Translations under genes and position numbers: made by a program
Shown: in pieces, positions 1 through 8,506 of the stretch
Numbering within the stretch: the first letter of the stretch is position 1
How the letters are laid out: every line of letters starts with the position of its first letter
DNA from: Maritalea mobilis
GTDB lineage: Bacteria > Pseudomonadota > Alphaproteobacteria > Rhizobiales > Devosiaceae
Length of the DNA stretch: 64,000 nt
Reading direction: 5' to 3'
NCBI RefSeq assembly: GCF_004363175.1
Contig: NZ_SNYR01000002.1
Span: 868,001 to 932,000, forward strand
Notes under the pieces: model-generated
Database searches by the model: none
What the model saw: the letters and a program-made list of their open reading frames with translations, nothing else
What the model was told of the DNA's origin: nothing

Positions 1-148
1 CATCCACACGGAAATCGAAATCACAAAAGCGCAGATCGATCCCAAACGCGAAGGCTACGGACAGGTGGTGGAAGCATGCAGCGTCAAAAACCAAAACGGC
101 GAAACCGTCCTGTTCTGCGAACATATTTTGCTCGTGAAGAGAGAGTAA
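1..148 (+). CDS. MaoC-like acyl dehydratase, C-terminal fragment
   Basis: Only the last 48 codons are in the window, read from base 2 to the TAA at 146-148. The tail ends FCEHILLVKRE and contains GQVVEACSVKNQNGETVL. A late beta strand followed by a strand ending in a basic tail is what hot-dog-fold MaoC-type dehydratases (enoyl-CoA hydratase-like) look like at the C-terminus. The catalytic part lies upstream of the window, so the family call rests on the tail alone and the substrate cannot be named. Confidence 0.5.
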   Translation, partial: IHTEIEITKAQIDPKREGYGQVVEACSVKNQNGETVLFCEHILLVKRE

Positions 149-436
149 TATTGCTGTTAAGGGCAATAGGTGCCGCTGAAGTTTGAGACATGCAACCGTT
201 AGATCGTGCCGCACGCCCGCTTGCTCAGGCGATTAAAACAGCACCGAGCCAATGCATCACCATACTGGATTGCAAAATGTGTAATAAGCTATTGCGCACG
301 CCTTTTAGCATTCAATTTCATAGTCACCTGATTACCCCCTTCAATTAGCCTTACGTGATTCCTCCCCTGAACAGAGTATGGGCCGAGGCCGTGTGTCCAC
401 ATAAATTTAGTTCAATCTATTTGGTGGAGAAGGCAT

Positions 437-1990
437 ATGAATTGGCATCGTGTTGTTTTGGCTTTTTGCAGCCTGCTTCTTTCAGGCTCAACATCTTTTG
501 GTGCCGAGATTAAGTTGATCTCGATGCATTATTCTGCGGATCGGTTTGCGCCACACATTCGGTTTGAAGGTCCGGTGGTTGCTGGAGACAATGAAAAGCT
601 TGTTCAGTTAATCGAGCGATATATTGAATGTGACACCGACGATCTGCCCGTTGAAGGCGGCAATTGTGGTGTGATTAGCTTGAATAGCCCGGGCGGCAAT
701 TATCGTGAAGGGCTTATGCTGGCCAACACACTGCGTCAATTTTCAATCGCAAGTGTCGTGCAAGCGGGTGACTATTGTTATTCTGCATGTGCCTTCGCCT
801 TTTTGGGCGGCTCTGGCTATTCCACGCAAATCTCAGTTGGCACTTATGTGGATCGAATGGTTGAACCCGCTGCCACTTTGGGCTTTCACGCACCTTACAT
901 TGCAGCGGATTCTTTGGATACGCTTGTTGCTGAATTTGGCATGGAGGAAGTGCTCGGTTCTACGCGAGATGAAATCGCCCTGATGATCCAAGAATTGGTG
1001 TCATGGAACGTGGACAAGCAAGTTCTGGCCTATATTGTCAGCATGGGGCCTGACCAAACCTATGATGTTGTTTTGGGCGAAGATTTTTATCTCACCCGCT
1101 CTCAATTGCCACCTGCGCCAGTTTCATTTTGGAATTCTGATAAAGAAGATCGCGTGCGCAACGCCTGTATCTATCTGCTGGCGCACCACTTTTCTCGGCT
1201 ACCAAGCGGTTTTGACGAGATTTTTGACATGCCGTTTCTGGAAAACTTCGCGAAAGATTCCAACGGACAGATGCTGAGTGGTTATCAGCTCGATCACGCA
1301 AACCCGTTGCAACTAAGCTATTGTGGATTGCCGACCGCGCAACTTAAACAAACCGATGAATTGGACATCGCGCTTTATAATGGCCCAGGTGTGACCGGCG
1401 CCGTCACGCCGCTTCTGTCCATGTTTAGCCGCAATAGTGGGTGGTCAACTTTGGGATTAGGTGGTTCAGCTACACAACGGATTTTCCAGCGCGATGCGAT
1501 GACACAGGCGTTCACCAACCCCACCCAAGTTATTGATGGCAGCGTTTTACTGTTCACTTATTATTTGCAGCAACGCCGTTTTGCAACGCTCAACGAACTT
1601 GGTGAAATCGAAAGTAATCTCCCCCTTCCTGCTACTGATCTATCGATGCAAGTCATTGACCAATCTGCATATTCACGCATTTTGCAGCGCGATAATCTGA
1701 GCATTATTGAGCAGGTCGGCAGCCCTTTATTGTTCAATATGGGCAAGTCTGAATTCCCCACAATGAACATGAAGTTTACCCATCAATCGATTTCTGAAAC
1801 CGGCTTTATATTTGCTGGTAAATATCCAAACTCGGGTGCCAAATTTGCTTGGGTTGGTTTGTTGAATGATTATTCAAGCCTGATCCGCATTGAAGAAATT
1901 GCGCCGGATGGGTCAGACGATTTTACTTCCCTCTATCAAATTGCGTGCAGCTATTCCTTTGCTGGCGTGCAGCTCAAATGTGCGAATTGA
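437..1990 (+). CDS. Periplasmic ClpP-fold protein (COG3904-like), function unknown
   Basis: A 517-residue exported protein. Residues 1-22 form a signal peptide ending SFGA. Residues about 27-160 have the layout of the ClpP/crotonase-like proteins in COG3904: an SPGG turn at 84-87, then GDYCYSACAFAFLGG with the likely nucleophile Ser116 inside CYSAC, and His151 in GFHAPY. These fit a Ser-His pair of a ClpP-type serine peptidase. The remaining 350 residues show no domain I recognise. The ATG at 437 follows GGTGGAGAAGG, a good ribosome site. The next two genes follow within a few bases and are also membrane or exported, so the three probably form one operon. Peptidase activity is an inference from the motifs. 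Confidence 0.7.
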   Translation: MNWHRVVLAFCSLLLSGSTSFGAEIKLISMHYSADRFAPHIRFEGPVVAGDNEKLVQLIERYIECDTDDLPVEGGNCGVISLNSPGGNYREGLMLANTLRQFSIASVVQAGDYCYSACAFAFLGGSGYSTQISVGTYVDRMVEPAATLGFHAPYIAADSLDTLVAEFGMEEVLGSTRDEIALMIQELVSWNVDKQVLAYIVSMGPDQTYDVVLGEDFYLTRSQLPPAPVSFWNSDKEDRVRNACIYLLAHHFSRLPSGFDEIFDMPFLENFAKDSNGQMLSGYQLDHANPLQLSYCGLPTAQLKQTDELDIALYNGPGVTGAVTPLLSMFSRNSGWSTLGLGGSATQRIFQRDAMTQAFTNPTQVIDGSVLLFTYYLQQRRFATLNELGEIESNLPLPATDLSMQVIDQSAYSRILQRDNLSIIEQVGSPLLFNMGKSEFPTMNMKFTHQSISETGFIFAGKYPNSGAKFAWVGLLNDYSSLIRIEEIAPDGSDDFTSLYQIACSYSFAGVQLKCAN

Positions 1991-1997
1991 GGATGAA

Positions 1998-2258
1998 ATG
2001 GGCTGGTTAGCGACACTATTTATCATTCTCAGTTCAATCTTTGCCGCGTGGGTTGTGCTTGCCATTGGTTTTTTGTGGGAGTTGCGCAAAGAAGCCGTGC
2101 GAAGATCGCGGCGAAGCTTGCCTGACTTGGGCACAACAATCGCTGTGTTCAGATTGGGCCTAACTGAACCACGCTATCTGGCTTATCGGCTTACACTTGG
2201 TTTGCTGACGGCGTTGCTGCTTTTGTCATCCATCGTGATCGGGATCGCATTCCAATGA
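1998..2258 (+). CDS. Small two-helix membrane protein, unknown
   Basis: An 86-residue protein starting at the ATG at 1998, seven bases after the upstream stop; GAGG at 1989-1992 serves as ribosome site. An in-frame start at 1890 would overlap the upstream gene by 100 bases and adds non-membrane sequence, so the shorter form is preferred. Residues about 4-24 and 62-84 are hydrophobic helices, separated by a basic cytoplasmic segment (KEAVRRSRR). Its stop overlaps the next start as ATGA, indicating translational coupling. No family recognised. Confidence 0.6.
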   Translation: MGWLATLFIILSSIFAAWVVLAIGFLWELRKEAVRRSRRSLPDLGTTIAVFRLGLTEPRYLAYRLTLGLLTALLLLSSIVIGIAFQ

Positions 2259-2842
2259 AAAATCTGCTCTTTCGTTCACTTTATATGTTTGCTTTTGTCG
2301 GGATGCTCACGGCACAAGCTGTTGCGCTTGATTGTCCGGCCAATCGAGCAATTTACCGTTTTGAAGAACAAGGTTTGGCGTTTGAGGTTCGTTTTGTTGA
2401 AGCCAACAAATTCGCCAATATCGCATCTGACCTATATCTTCGACTGACCACGCCTAACCAACAATATTGGTTCAATTTCAACGTTTCTAATGGCTATAGC
2501 GGCATTACTTTACACCCCGTTTCAAACCCCAATGATGAAGCCGCGCGTCAGGATGGGCCACGAGAACTGCACTTGGATTATGCCGAGGATATCGCCGATG
2601 AAATTCTGATTTCGCTTCGATTTTATCCGATGGATGAGAACTTGCACTTTCTGCATGAACCGCCTGTATCCATCTCATCCGCGCCAGCCTTTATTGCAAT
2701 GCCGGAAATTGGCCTATCGCTTTGGTACAATGCCCACCTGTTGACTGAAGCTTCCGAGCTGGACCGAGATCCAATGCCTCGCGGCATATTTCGTTTAACA
2801 GAGTGCAGCAACGCGCCTTTGCCCAAAGCCTACCCTTATTAA
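2255..2842 (+). CDS. Exported protein of unknown function
   Basis: A 195-residue protein with a signal peptide (residues 1-24, cleavage after AQAVA). The mature part is rich in aromatic residues and short beta-like stretches, with two cysteines (in LDCPAN and in TECSNA near the end) that could form a disulfide. It is coupled to the preceding membrane gene by a 4-base ATGA overlap. It converges on the response regulator, overlapping its stop by 4 bases. No domain recognised; a periplasmic or outer-membrane-associated role is inferred from the signal peptide only. Confidence 0.6.
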   Translation: MKNLLFRSLYMFAFVGMLTAQAVALDCPANRAIYRFEEQGLAFEVRFVEANKFANIASDLYLRLTTPNQQYWFNFNVSNGYSGITLHPVSNPNDEAARQDGPRELHLDYAEDIADEILISLRFYPMDENLHFLHEPPVSISSAPAFIAMPEIGLSLWYNAHLLTEASELDRDPMPRGIFRLTECSNAPLPKAYPY

Positions 2843-3480
2843 GTCAGGCCCAGCCGCGACGCATGCAATGCTGCCTCCGCGCGCGAGGAAATACCGAGCT
2901 TGCGATAAACGGACTTGATGTGTGTCGCGATCGTTGTTTCGGCAAGCCCCAATGCGATGGCCACGTCGCTATTCCGCAGCCCCTTGGCAATTAGCTTCAA
3001 GACCTCAGTTTCGCGGGCAGACAGGCTTTCACTAGAACTGACCACAGGGCCCGTGCGTTGAAAATGCTGCATAATTCGAAGCGCAATTGCGGGTGAAAGG
3101 GCTGGAACCCCATCTTGCAGCTGGCGCAATTGTTTGGTGATTTGCGTGTCTGGCTGGGCTTTCAACAGGTATCCCTGTGCGCCAGCAGAAAGCGCTGCCA
3201 CAATTTGCGAATCCTCCCCGATGACCGTGCTGACCACACACATCAGATCTGGTTGTTTCTTCTTTGCGTAGCGGATCACATCAAGGCCAGAGCCATCGGG
3301 CAAGCCCAAATCGACCAACGCCATTTGCCATGGTTTTTCGTCTATTGCACGACGCGCCTGTTGCACATTGCCGACGGATTGCACGTAAGCATTTGTGTAT
3401 GCCTCGGCTACAATTGCGCCCAACCTTGTCCTCGCTTCGGGCAAGTCTTCAACGATAAGAAGTGACGTTATCTCCATCAT
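2839..3480 (-). CDS. NarL/FixJ-type response regulator
   Basis: A 213-residue two-domain regulator. The receiver domain (1-125) has the acidic pair Glu11-Asp12, the phospho-acceptor Asp57 in ALVDLGLPDGSG, a Ser/Thr at 84-85 and Lys107. The LuxR-type DNA-binding domain (152-210) carries LSARETEVLKLIAKG and the recognition helix TIATHIKSVYRKLG. The start overlaps the stop of the histidine kinase gene by 4 bases (ATGA), so the two are co-translated partners. Targets are unknown; the neighbouring exported-protein genes on either side are candidates by position. Confidence 0.88.
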   Translation of the reverse strand: MMEITSLLIVEDLPEARTRLGAIVAEAYTNAYVQSVGNVQQARRAIDEKPWQMALVDLGLPDGSGLDVIRYAKKKQPDLMCVVSTVIGEDSQIVAALSAGAQGYLLKAQPDTQITKQLRQLQDGVPALSPAIALRIMQHFQRTGPVVSSSESLSARETEVLKLIAKGLRNSDVAIALGLAETTIATHIKSVYRKLGISSRAEAALHASRLGLT

Positions 3481-5762
3481 TCACTTTCCAAGTTCAGCGG
3501 CAAGCTCACCTCAATTGTGGTGCCGACTGTGCTTTCGGCAAATGCAAACATGCCGCCCAATTGCTCCGCGCGCAATTTGATATTTGCAATGCCATGCCCA
3601 CCGCTTTCAAAGTCTGCAATGCCGACCCCATTGTCGGCGACAGTTAAATTGAGTTTGTATTTGGTTTGCACCAGCGAAACGTCCACATTTTTTGCTTTTG
3701 AGTGTCGGATGACATTGCTTAGCGCTTCGCGCAAAATGGAACGCAAATTGTGCGCAGGCTTGGCATTCAGATAGGTGTCGTCATCGATATCCGCGCGCCA
3801 ATGCAAACTGATGTTTTGATCCTCTAACCGCTCAGCACTTTCAAAGCGCAACTGCGCCCACATTTGCGAAAGATTGATGCCATCGCCCTGCGCGTTTAAC
3901 ACAATATCTTTCAAATCGGTGATTGTATCCGCGATCAGTTCGTCTTTGCGCCCGGGGTTTGCGATATGCAGCGTTCTAAGCAATTGCGCCCCAATATTGT
4001 CATGCAAATCTTGCGCGATACGCGTGCGCTCTTCACGCACCCCTTGGGCAAACGCCTGCTGGCTTTGCAACGCATTTTTCATAAGCGCCACCATATCACC
4101 TGCCTGGTTCAATTGCCTCGGCCCAAACAGGCTTTTTCCCAGATTGGCAAATCTAAGTTCTAGCGCATCTAATCCTTCAATGGCAGGGATGCGCAATGCT
4201 AAGCCATTATCTACAATTTCAATTTTTGCGTATTCCGCTGCCTCTTGCGTTGAAGTTTCAAGTGGTTGGAATTGCTGTTCCATCAATTTTCGCCATGCAT
4301 CATTTTGCTCGGCTTGGCTGCGCATATTCGCCACATCGATAATTTGGCGAAATTCGAGTTGTGAAATGGAATGGCGTTTGAACAGCACACCGCTTAGCCA
4401 GTTGCGCAGCGGTAAATAGAGAAGGCCAATCAAGAGCAACGCAATGCCAAAAGCGGGCAAGCGATCAATTGAAAGGATATATAATAGAAAAATGTCGACC
4501 AAGAGTAATGCCAATACGCCGACAAAATAGCTCAGCAGCCGAAATGCCCAGACATCGATATTAAACAAACGATATCGCCCGATGCCAACCGCAAGCCCTA
4601 AGAAAACCGGCACGAAAACGAGCAATGTATAGGCATACGGGATCAAAACGTCTTCACCCAGTATAATGGGTAAAACGCTCACCAATATGTAGAATACGAT
4701 GCCCAGAAAAAAGGAAAATGCGATCCAATAAAGGATCATGCGGGCTATGGGGTCTTTGCGCGCTTTTATTGCCTGCCCCACCAAAAGTGGAACACTGGTG
4801 GCATAGAGCAGCGCTAGGTAGCCATATAATAAAGGCGATGGCACCATGTTGAGCTGATAGGCTAGCCAAACCACCAAAGTTGCACCCCAAACGCTTGCGA
4901 TCATAAAATTATTGGCTAGCTTTTTGGGATAAACCGCCAGGAGGCTGGCAAAGGCAACGGCAAACAGCAATGTGCTGGCCGAATTCACTTTGGACAGATA
5001 ATCGTAGAGACCAACATCAATTGCCAGCTCTCTGTTGCCATAGATCGCACTTGAGAGAATTGATCCTAAAAATCCAAGACAACAGACCGCGAAAAAGTGG
5101 GCACTGTTTTCACTCAGTCGAAACGCCAACACCCATCCCCCAAGCAACGAACCAAAAGTTGCAATCAAAACTTGAATCCAAAATTCGATGGGCAAATCTG
5201 AGATCGGGCGTTGATCAGTGGCTGAAATTGTGAGGCGCTTCACTTCGGCATCGGGCGGCGCAATGGTGGCAAAAAACGTCTCTTGCTTGATGATCGCAAC
5301 AAATGCGGCCTGATTACGTTTGAACGCTTGCCATTGCTCGAACGTCGGCAATGTATCTGGCTCTTCAAGAATATCTTTTGGCGTGATGCGTTGCTCTGGC
5401 AAATTCTTCGCGCCCAACGATATGATTTTGCTGCCCGCCTCCACTTCACGGAACGGCCCGTAGGTCGCAACAGATTTGGCGATGACGGCATTGCCTGTGC
5501 CAGAGGCTAACTGTATGCCTAGCCATGGGGTGTTTAGTGTCGCGAACAAAGTCGCTGCAATGCACATCATTGTGAAAGCCACCACCGCAGCAAACGTGAA
5601 GAAAGGCGTACGAACATAGGCCAACATTGTTGGCAAGTGATGTTCACTTTGTTCCGTTGCTGCCAAGTGTTCCCTTACCCCAAACGGGGTATCCCCATTC
5701 CACCACGAAAAATCTAGCATTTGCGCCTGAATGCGCTGCCCCAAGCGTCGTGTCGCTGCCAA
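3477..5762 (-). CDS. Multipass sensor histidine kinase (HisKA_3, NarX/DesK type)
   Basis: A 761-residue membrane kinase. After about 55 cytoplasmic residues come a first helix, a periplasmic stretch of about 110 residues with PDZ-like spacing, then seven or more membrane helices (about 190-470). The HisKA_3 dimerisation box reads RIAQDLHDNIG with phospho-acceptor His587. The C-terminal ATPase domain has the N-box LSNVIRHSKAKN and G-boxes DNGVGIADF and GGHGIANIKLRAEQLGG. It is upstream of, and coupled to, the NarL-type regulator. The ligand is not predictable; many membrane helices suggest sensing of a membrane or lipid-soluble signal. Confidence 0.88.
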   Translation of the reverse strand: MAATRRLGQRIQAQMLDFSWWNGDTPFGVREHLAATEQSEHHLPTMLAYVRTPFFTFAAVVAFTMMCIAATLFATLNTPWLGIQLASGTGNAVIAKSVATYGPFREVEAGSKIISLGAKNLPEQRITPKDILEEPDTLPTFEQWQAFKRNQAAFVAIIKQETFFATIAPPDAEVKRLTISATDQRPISDLPIEFWIQVLIATFGSLLGGWVLAFRLSENSAHFFAVCCLGFLGSILSSAIYGNRELAIDVGLYDYLSKVNSASTLLFAVAFASLLAVYPKKLANNFMIASVWGATLVVWLAYQLNMVPSPLLYGYLALLYATSVPLLVGQAIKARKDPIARMILYWIAFSFFLGIVFYILVSVLPIILGEDVLIPYAYTLLVFVPVFLGLAVGIGRYRLFNIDVWAFRLLSYFVGVLALLLVDIFLLYILSIDRLPAFGIALLLIGLLYLPLRNWLSGVLFKRHSISQLEFRQIIDVANMRSQAEQNDAWRKLMEQQFQPLETSTQEAAEYAKIEIVDNGLALRIPAIEGLDALELRFANLGKSLFGPRQLNQAGDMVALMKNALQSQQAFAQGVREERTRIAQDLHDNIGAQLLRTLHIANPGRKDELIADTITDLKDIVLNAQGDGINLSQMWAQLRFESAERLEDQNISLHWRADIDDDTYLNAKPAHNLRSILREALSNVIRHSKAKNVDVSLVQTKYKLNLTVADNGVGIADFESGGHGIANIKLRAEQLGGMFAFAESTVGTTIEVSLPLNLESE

Positions 5763-5802
5763 TTTGGTTGATTAATTAAGCAGCATAAATGAGGAAAAAT
5801 AA

Positions 5803-6246
5803 ATGAAAAAAACAAATATCATCATAATCTTAGGTAGTTTGGTTGCTGCGTTTGGCCTAAGCGATGCACTCAAAGCAAATGAATTTCCCAGAGCCAGCAT
5901 TGCTGACGTCCCCAACGGGGTGGCGAGCACCTTTGTTGGTGCTTGGTCTACCCATCACCCCGCTGGCGATGGGCACGCCAGCGTTGGTCCCGCAACCTGT
6001 GAAAACCCCGTTCGCATTGAAAGCCATGATGAAGCTTCCATCATCTACAAGCCGGTCATCGGTGAGCAAGTTGATTTTGCCCTTTCAGCCTTTATGGATC
6101 GCACAGTTTGGATGCCTGAATTGGGCGAAAGCACATTGGCCGTTTGGACCACTGAGGATGAATTTTTCGCCTATCAAGTTGACATACGGACCGGCAAAGC
6201 AAAGTGGGAAACGCCACTGGTTTATCGCCGTTGCGGCACGGAGTAA
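5803..6246 (+). CDS. Exported protein of unknown function
   Basis: A 147-residue protein with a signal peptide (residues 1-26, ending ALKA). The ATG follows AATGAGGAAAAATAA, a clear ribosome site. The mature protein has two cysteines (in PATCENP and YRRCGTE) that may pair. It lies divergently from the histidine kinase operon with about 40 bases between starts, so both may share a control region. The next exported-protein gene starts 6 bases after its stop and is probably in the same operon. No family recognised. Confidence 0.6.
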   Translation: MKKTNIIIILGSLVAAFGLSDALKANEFPRASIADVPNGVASTFVGAWSTHHPAGDGHASVGPATCENPVRIESHDEASIIYKPVIGEQVDFALSAFMDRTVWMPELGESTLAVWTTEDEFFAYQVDIRTGKAKWETPLVYRRCGTE

Positions 6247-6251
6247 GTTGG

Positions 6252-7409
6252 ATGCGAAAAGGATTGATCGCGCTGCTCGCCCTTACTGTCCAAATTGCAA
6301 TAGCGCCTGTCGCCCCCCTTGCGAATGATCAGCTATATGTGCAGCTGAAAGCTGCCAGCCTAATAGACCAGGGCGATTGCACACCGTTTTATTTTACCCA
6401 ACGACACACCCTAGATGAGGTGATGGACGAAACCCTTGATGCGCTCCCCATCAGTCAAGATTATGCTGCTGGTAAAATCGACCGTGCACAGTTCGATGCT
6501 TTTACAAAAGAACTCAACATAAAAGCTGCAAGCTTGGCCGATACAGCGGGATGTGAAGGCGAAGCATCCCTTGAGTTGATCAACCAGGCACGCGGCTACG
6601 CATGGCAACGGGCGTTACGCAATCTCTTTATTGCGCAGATCTTATTCAATTTACCTGACGGTCACCCCGCGAAAATTGAGCTTGAGATCATTGAAATAAA
6701 TGCATTAGGCGCTTTGAAGAGCGTGATCGAGAGCCAATATGGCGACCGCGCAGAGGAAATCAGTCAGTTTTCCGTGCAGCAAGCGCAACAATATTTGTAT
6801 TTTTTGTATGAAGAAGATCCAGACATTAAAGGCCGTTATCGGTTGGCAGCCACGACACCTGAATTTAAAGATGCAAATGTTGAAAACAGCTTCAATGCAA
6901 CACTTATCGCGCATAAATTTGCTGATGCAGCCACGCTAGAATGGTCAATGGCGCAGGCCGGCTTCTTCGCGCGTGTGGTGAAAACCGCTTCAGGTCAAGA
7001 TGGCGCGGTGCTGATCCCCACAGCAAAGCGGGCTGAGAGCTGGGAAATTTTGAACAAGACTGGAAATGTTTACGTTCAGACAAGCGAGGGCCATGCGGCC
7101 ACCACGTACGTCATGGCAAACAGCCCAGATGGCCTCACCCTTTTTCTTTATGGTGCCAACTACAACAAATTGGTTGAAGGTCGCGCCACGATTTTACTTA
7201 AAGATGGACAAAGCTTTTCGGGAAAATATCGCGATTGCAAAGCCTTCAACATGACTTGCTTTGATTTCGACTTGCCCGCCAAACAAGACGTTTCAGCCTT
7301 ACATTATCGCGAATTTGGTCGACTTTGGCTGTCCACCAAAAATGCTGAAAATGAATTGAAACTTCCCGATTATATGCTGGGGAAAATTTTCGGACTTCAA
7401 GGCCGATGA
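6252..7409 (+). CDS. Exported protein of unknown function
   Basis: A 385-residue protein with a signal peptide (MRKGLIALLALTVQ... to about residue 24). I chose the ATG at 6252, just after the preceding stop, because the longer in-frame start at 6204 lies inside the upstream gene and would put 16 residues in front of the signal. The mature part is mostly helical, with a Cys in GDCTPF, one in GCEGE, and a pair in DCKAFNMTCFDFD. No known domain. A strong intrinsic terminator follows immediately. Confidence 0.6.
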   Translation: MRKGLIALLALTVQIAIAPVAPLANDQLYVQLKAASLIDQGDCTPFYFTQRHTLDEVMDETLDALPISQDYAAGKIDRAQFDAFTKELNIKAASLADTAGCEGEASLELINQARGYAWQRALRNLFIAQILFNLPDGHPAKIELEIIEINALGALKSVIESQYGDRAEEISQFSVQQAQQYLYFLYEEDPDIKGRYRLAATTPEFKDANVENSFNATLIAHKFADAATLEWSMAQAGFFARVVKTASGQDGAVLIPTAKRAESWEILNKTGNVYVQTSEGHAATTYVMANSPDGLTLFLYGANYNKLVEGRATILLKDGQSFSGKYRDCKAFNMTCFDFDLPAKQDVSALHYREFGRLWLSTKNAENELKLPDYMLGKIFGLQGR

Positions 7410-7416
7410 GCAATTG

Positions 7417-7446
7417 GAGCGCTGAGATAACTCAGCGCTCTTTTTT
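7417..7446. terminator. Bidirectional intrinsic terminator
   Basis: A perfect 10-bp stem, GAGCGCTGAG (7417-7426) and CTCAGCGCTC (7431-7440), with an ATAA loop, followed by TTTTTTG. It sits between two convergent genes and can end transcription from both sides; the minus strand also has A/T-rich flank. Confidence 0.9.
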
Positions 7447-7448
7447 GT

Positions 7449-8270
7449 TTAGTTAGTTGCGTTCGCTGTTTCTAAGATAAGTGTTTTGAGCATATCGCTT
7501 AGCCCCGTCTCGCACTTCTTATCCACCACCGGAAAGATGAACCGTTCAATAGAGACACGCTGCTTGTTTTTATGTTCAAACTGAATGGCAACTGTGGCTG
7601 TTTCATATTGATTGTAATATTTGAACCGCTGCTCCAAGATACTATTGCCATGAATAAGGCAAAGCTCCATCGCCGCACTGTTCATAAATTTCACATTGGC
7701 CATTTGCTCAACATTGCCCAGCGCATAAACCAACTGCAATTCACCCCATTGGTCACCCTCTTCCACATAACGCAATGTTGCGCCAACTCCACTTGGGGTT
7801 TTCGGCGTAAGGTTATCCTGCGCAACACTCAACGGCATTGAAATGCATTGCTGGTCATCATTGAGGGCAAAATCAACTTCATGAAACCGAGACCACTTTA
7901 CATCATTTGAAAGGCCTTCAGGCCTTGTGGCTGGCGTAAAGTCCCACCGGATTCGAATTTTGCCGATCTTTTGCGCTTTAAGCTGGTCCCAACTGTTATT
8001 GACCAGATTTTCGCACAAGGACTCCAGCTTTCTGGCAAAGAAATCGGCGGGTATCGGCCCGAAATTCTCTGGCTGGAAATCTGGTTTCCCCTTAACCAAC
8101 AGCTTGACTTCACCTGTATCTTTGATGGTTTGGATCAGATATTCATCAACAATAAAATGACTACCATCTCCTAACGGTATAGCTTCCTCCGCCCATGCAC
8201 TTTGCACCGCAAACAAGGTGGAAAGACAAACACCCAAAAAAACTGCATATGGTTTGAACCACAACATCAT
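7449..8270 (-). CDS. Exported protein of unknown function
   Basis: A 273-residue protein with a signal peptide (to about residue 27, ending SAWA). The mature part has Cys residues in LESLCENL, QQCISM, MELCLIHG and KKCETG and a basic middle, with no domain I recognise. It is a single-gene unit, closed by the shared terminator at 7417-7446. The promoter should lie in 8271-8506, which otherwise has only a repeat copy. Confidence 0.55.
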   Translation of the reverse strand: MMLWFKPYAVFLGVCLSTLFAVQSAWAEEAIPLGDGSHFIVDEYLIQTIKDTGEVKLLVKGKPDFQPENFGPIPADFFARKLESLCENLVNNSWDQLKAQKIGKIRIRWDFTPATRPEGLSNDVKWSRFHEVDFALNDDQQCISMPLSVAQDNLTPKTPSGVGATLRYVEEGDQWGELQLVYALGNVEQMANVKFMNSAAMELCLIHGNSILEQRFKYYNQYETATVAIQFEHKNKQRVSIERFIFPVVDKKCETGLSDMLKTLILETANATN

Positions 8271-8418
8271 TTTCTATCCTTTCGTTTTCAAGAAGATAGA
8301 AAATTCCAAGTCGCCTCACCCTCCCCTAAACATGGTAGGTAGCTTGGAAGCATTTGCGGAGAAAACTTGTATTCTGAATAAAAAATTGCGTGGTGCTATC
8401 AACTAGCAATTGACCTGC

Positions 8419-8463
8419 CAATGTTCGCTTAATGTCACAACAATCCCAAAAGCGGACATTGGG
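8419..8463 (+). repeat. Dispersed repeat copy R1 (short, with inverted arm)
   Basis: TCCCAAAAGCGGACATTGGG at 8444-8463 is the left-end core of the repeat family seen also at 15990-16030, 23333, 39709, 41101, 43738 and 45553. Here an inverted match, CCAATGTTCGCTT at 8419-8431, faces AAGCGGACATTGG at 8450-8462, so this copy can form a hairpin. No other full right-hand part of the repeat is visible after it. Confidence 0.6.
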
Positions 8464-8506
8464 ACTCGCTCAGCAACTCCAGTTTGGCAAGCAGGGCTGT
8501 CAGCAA

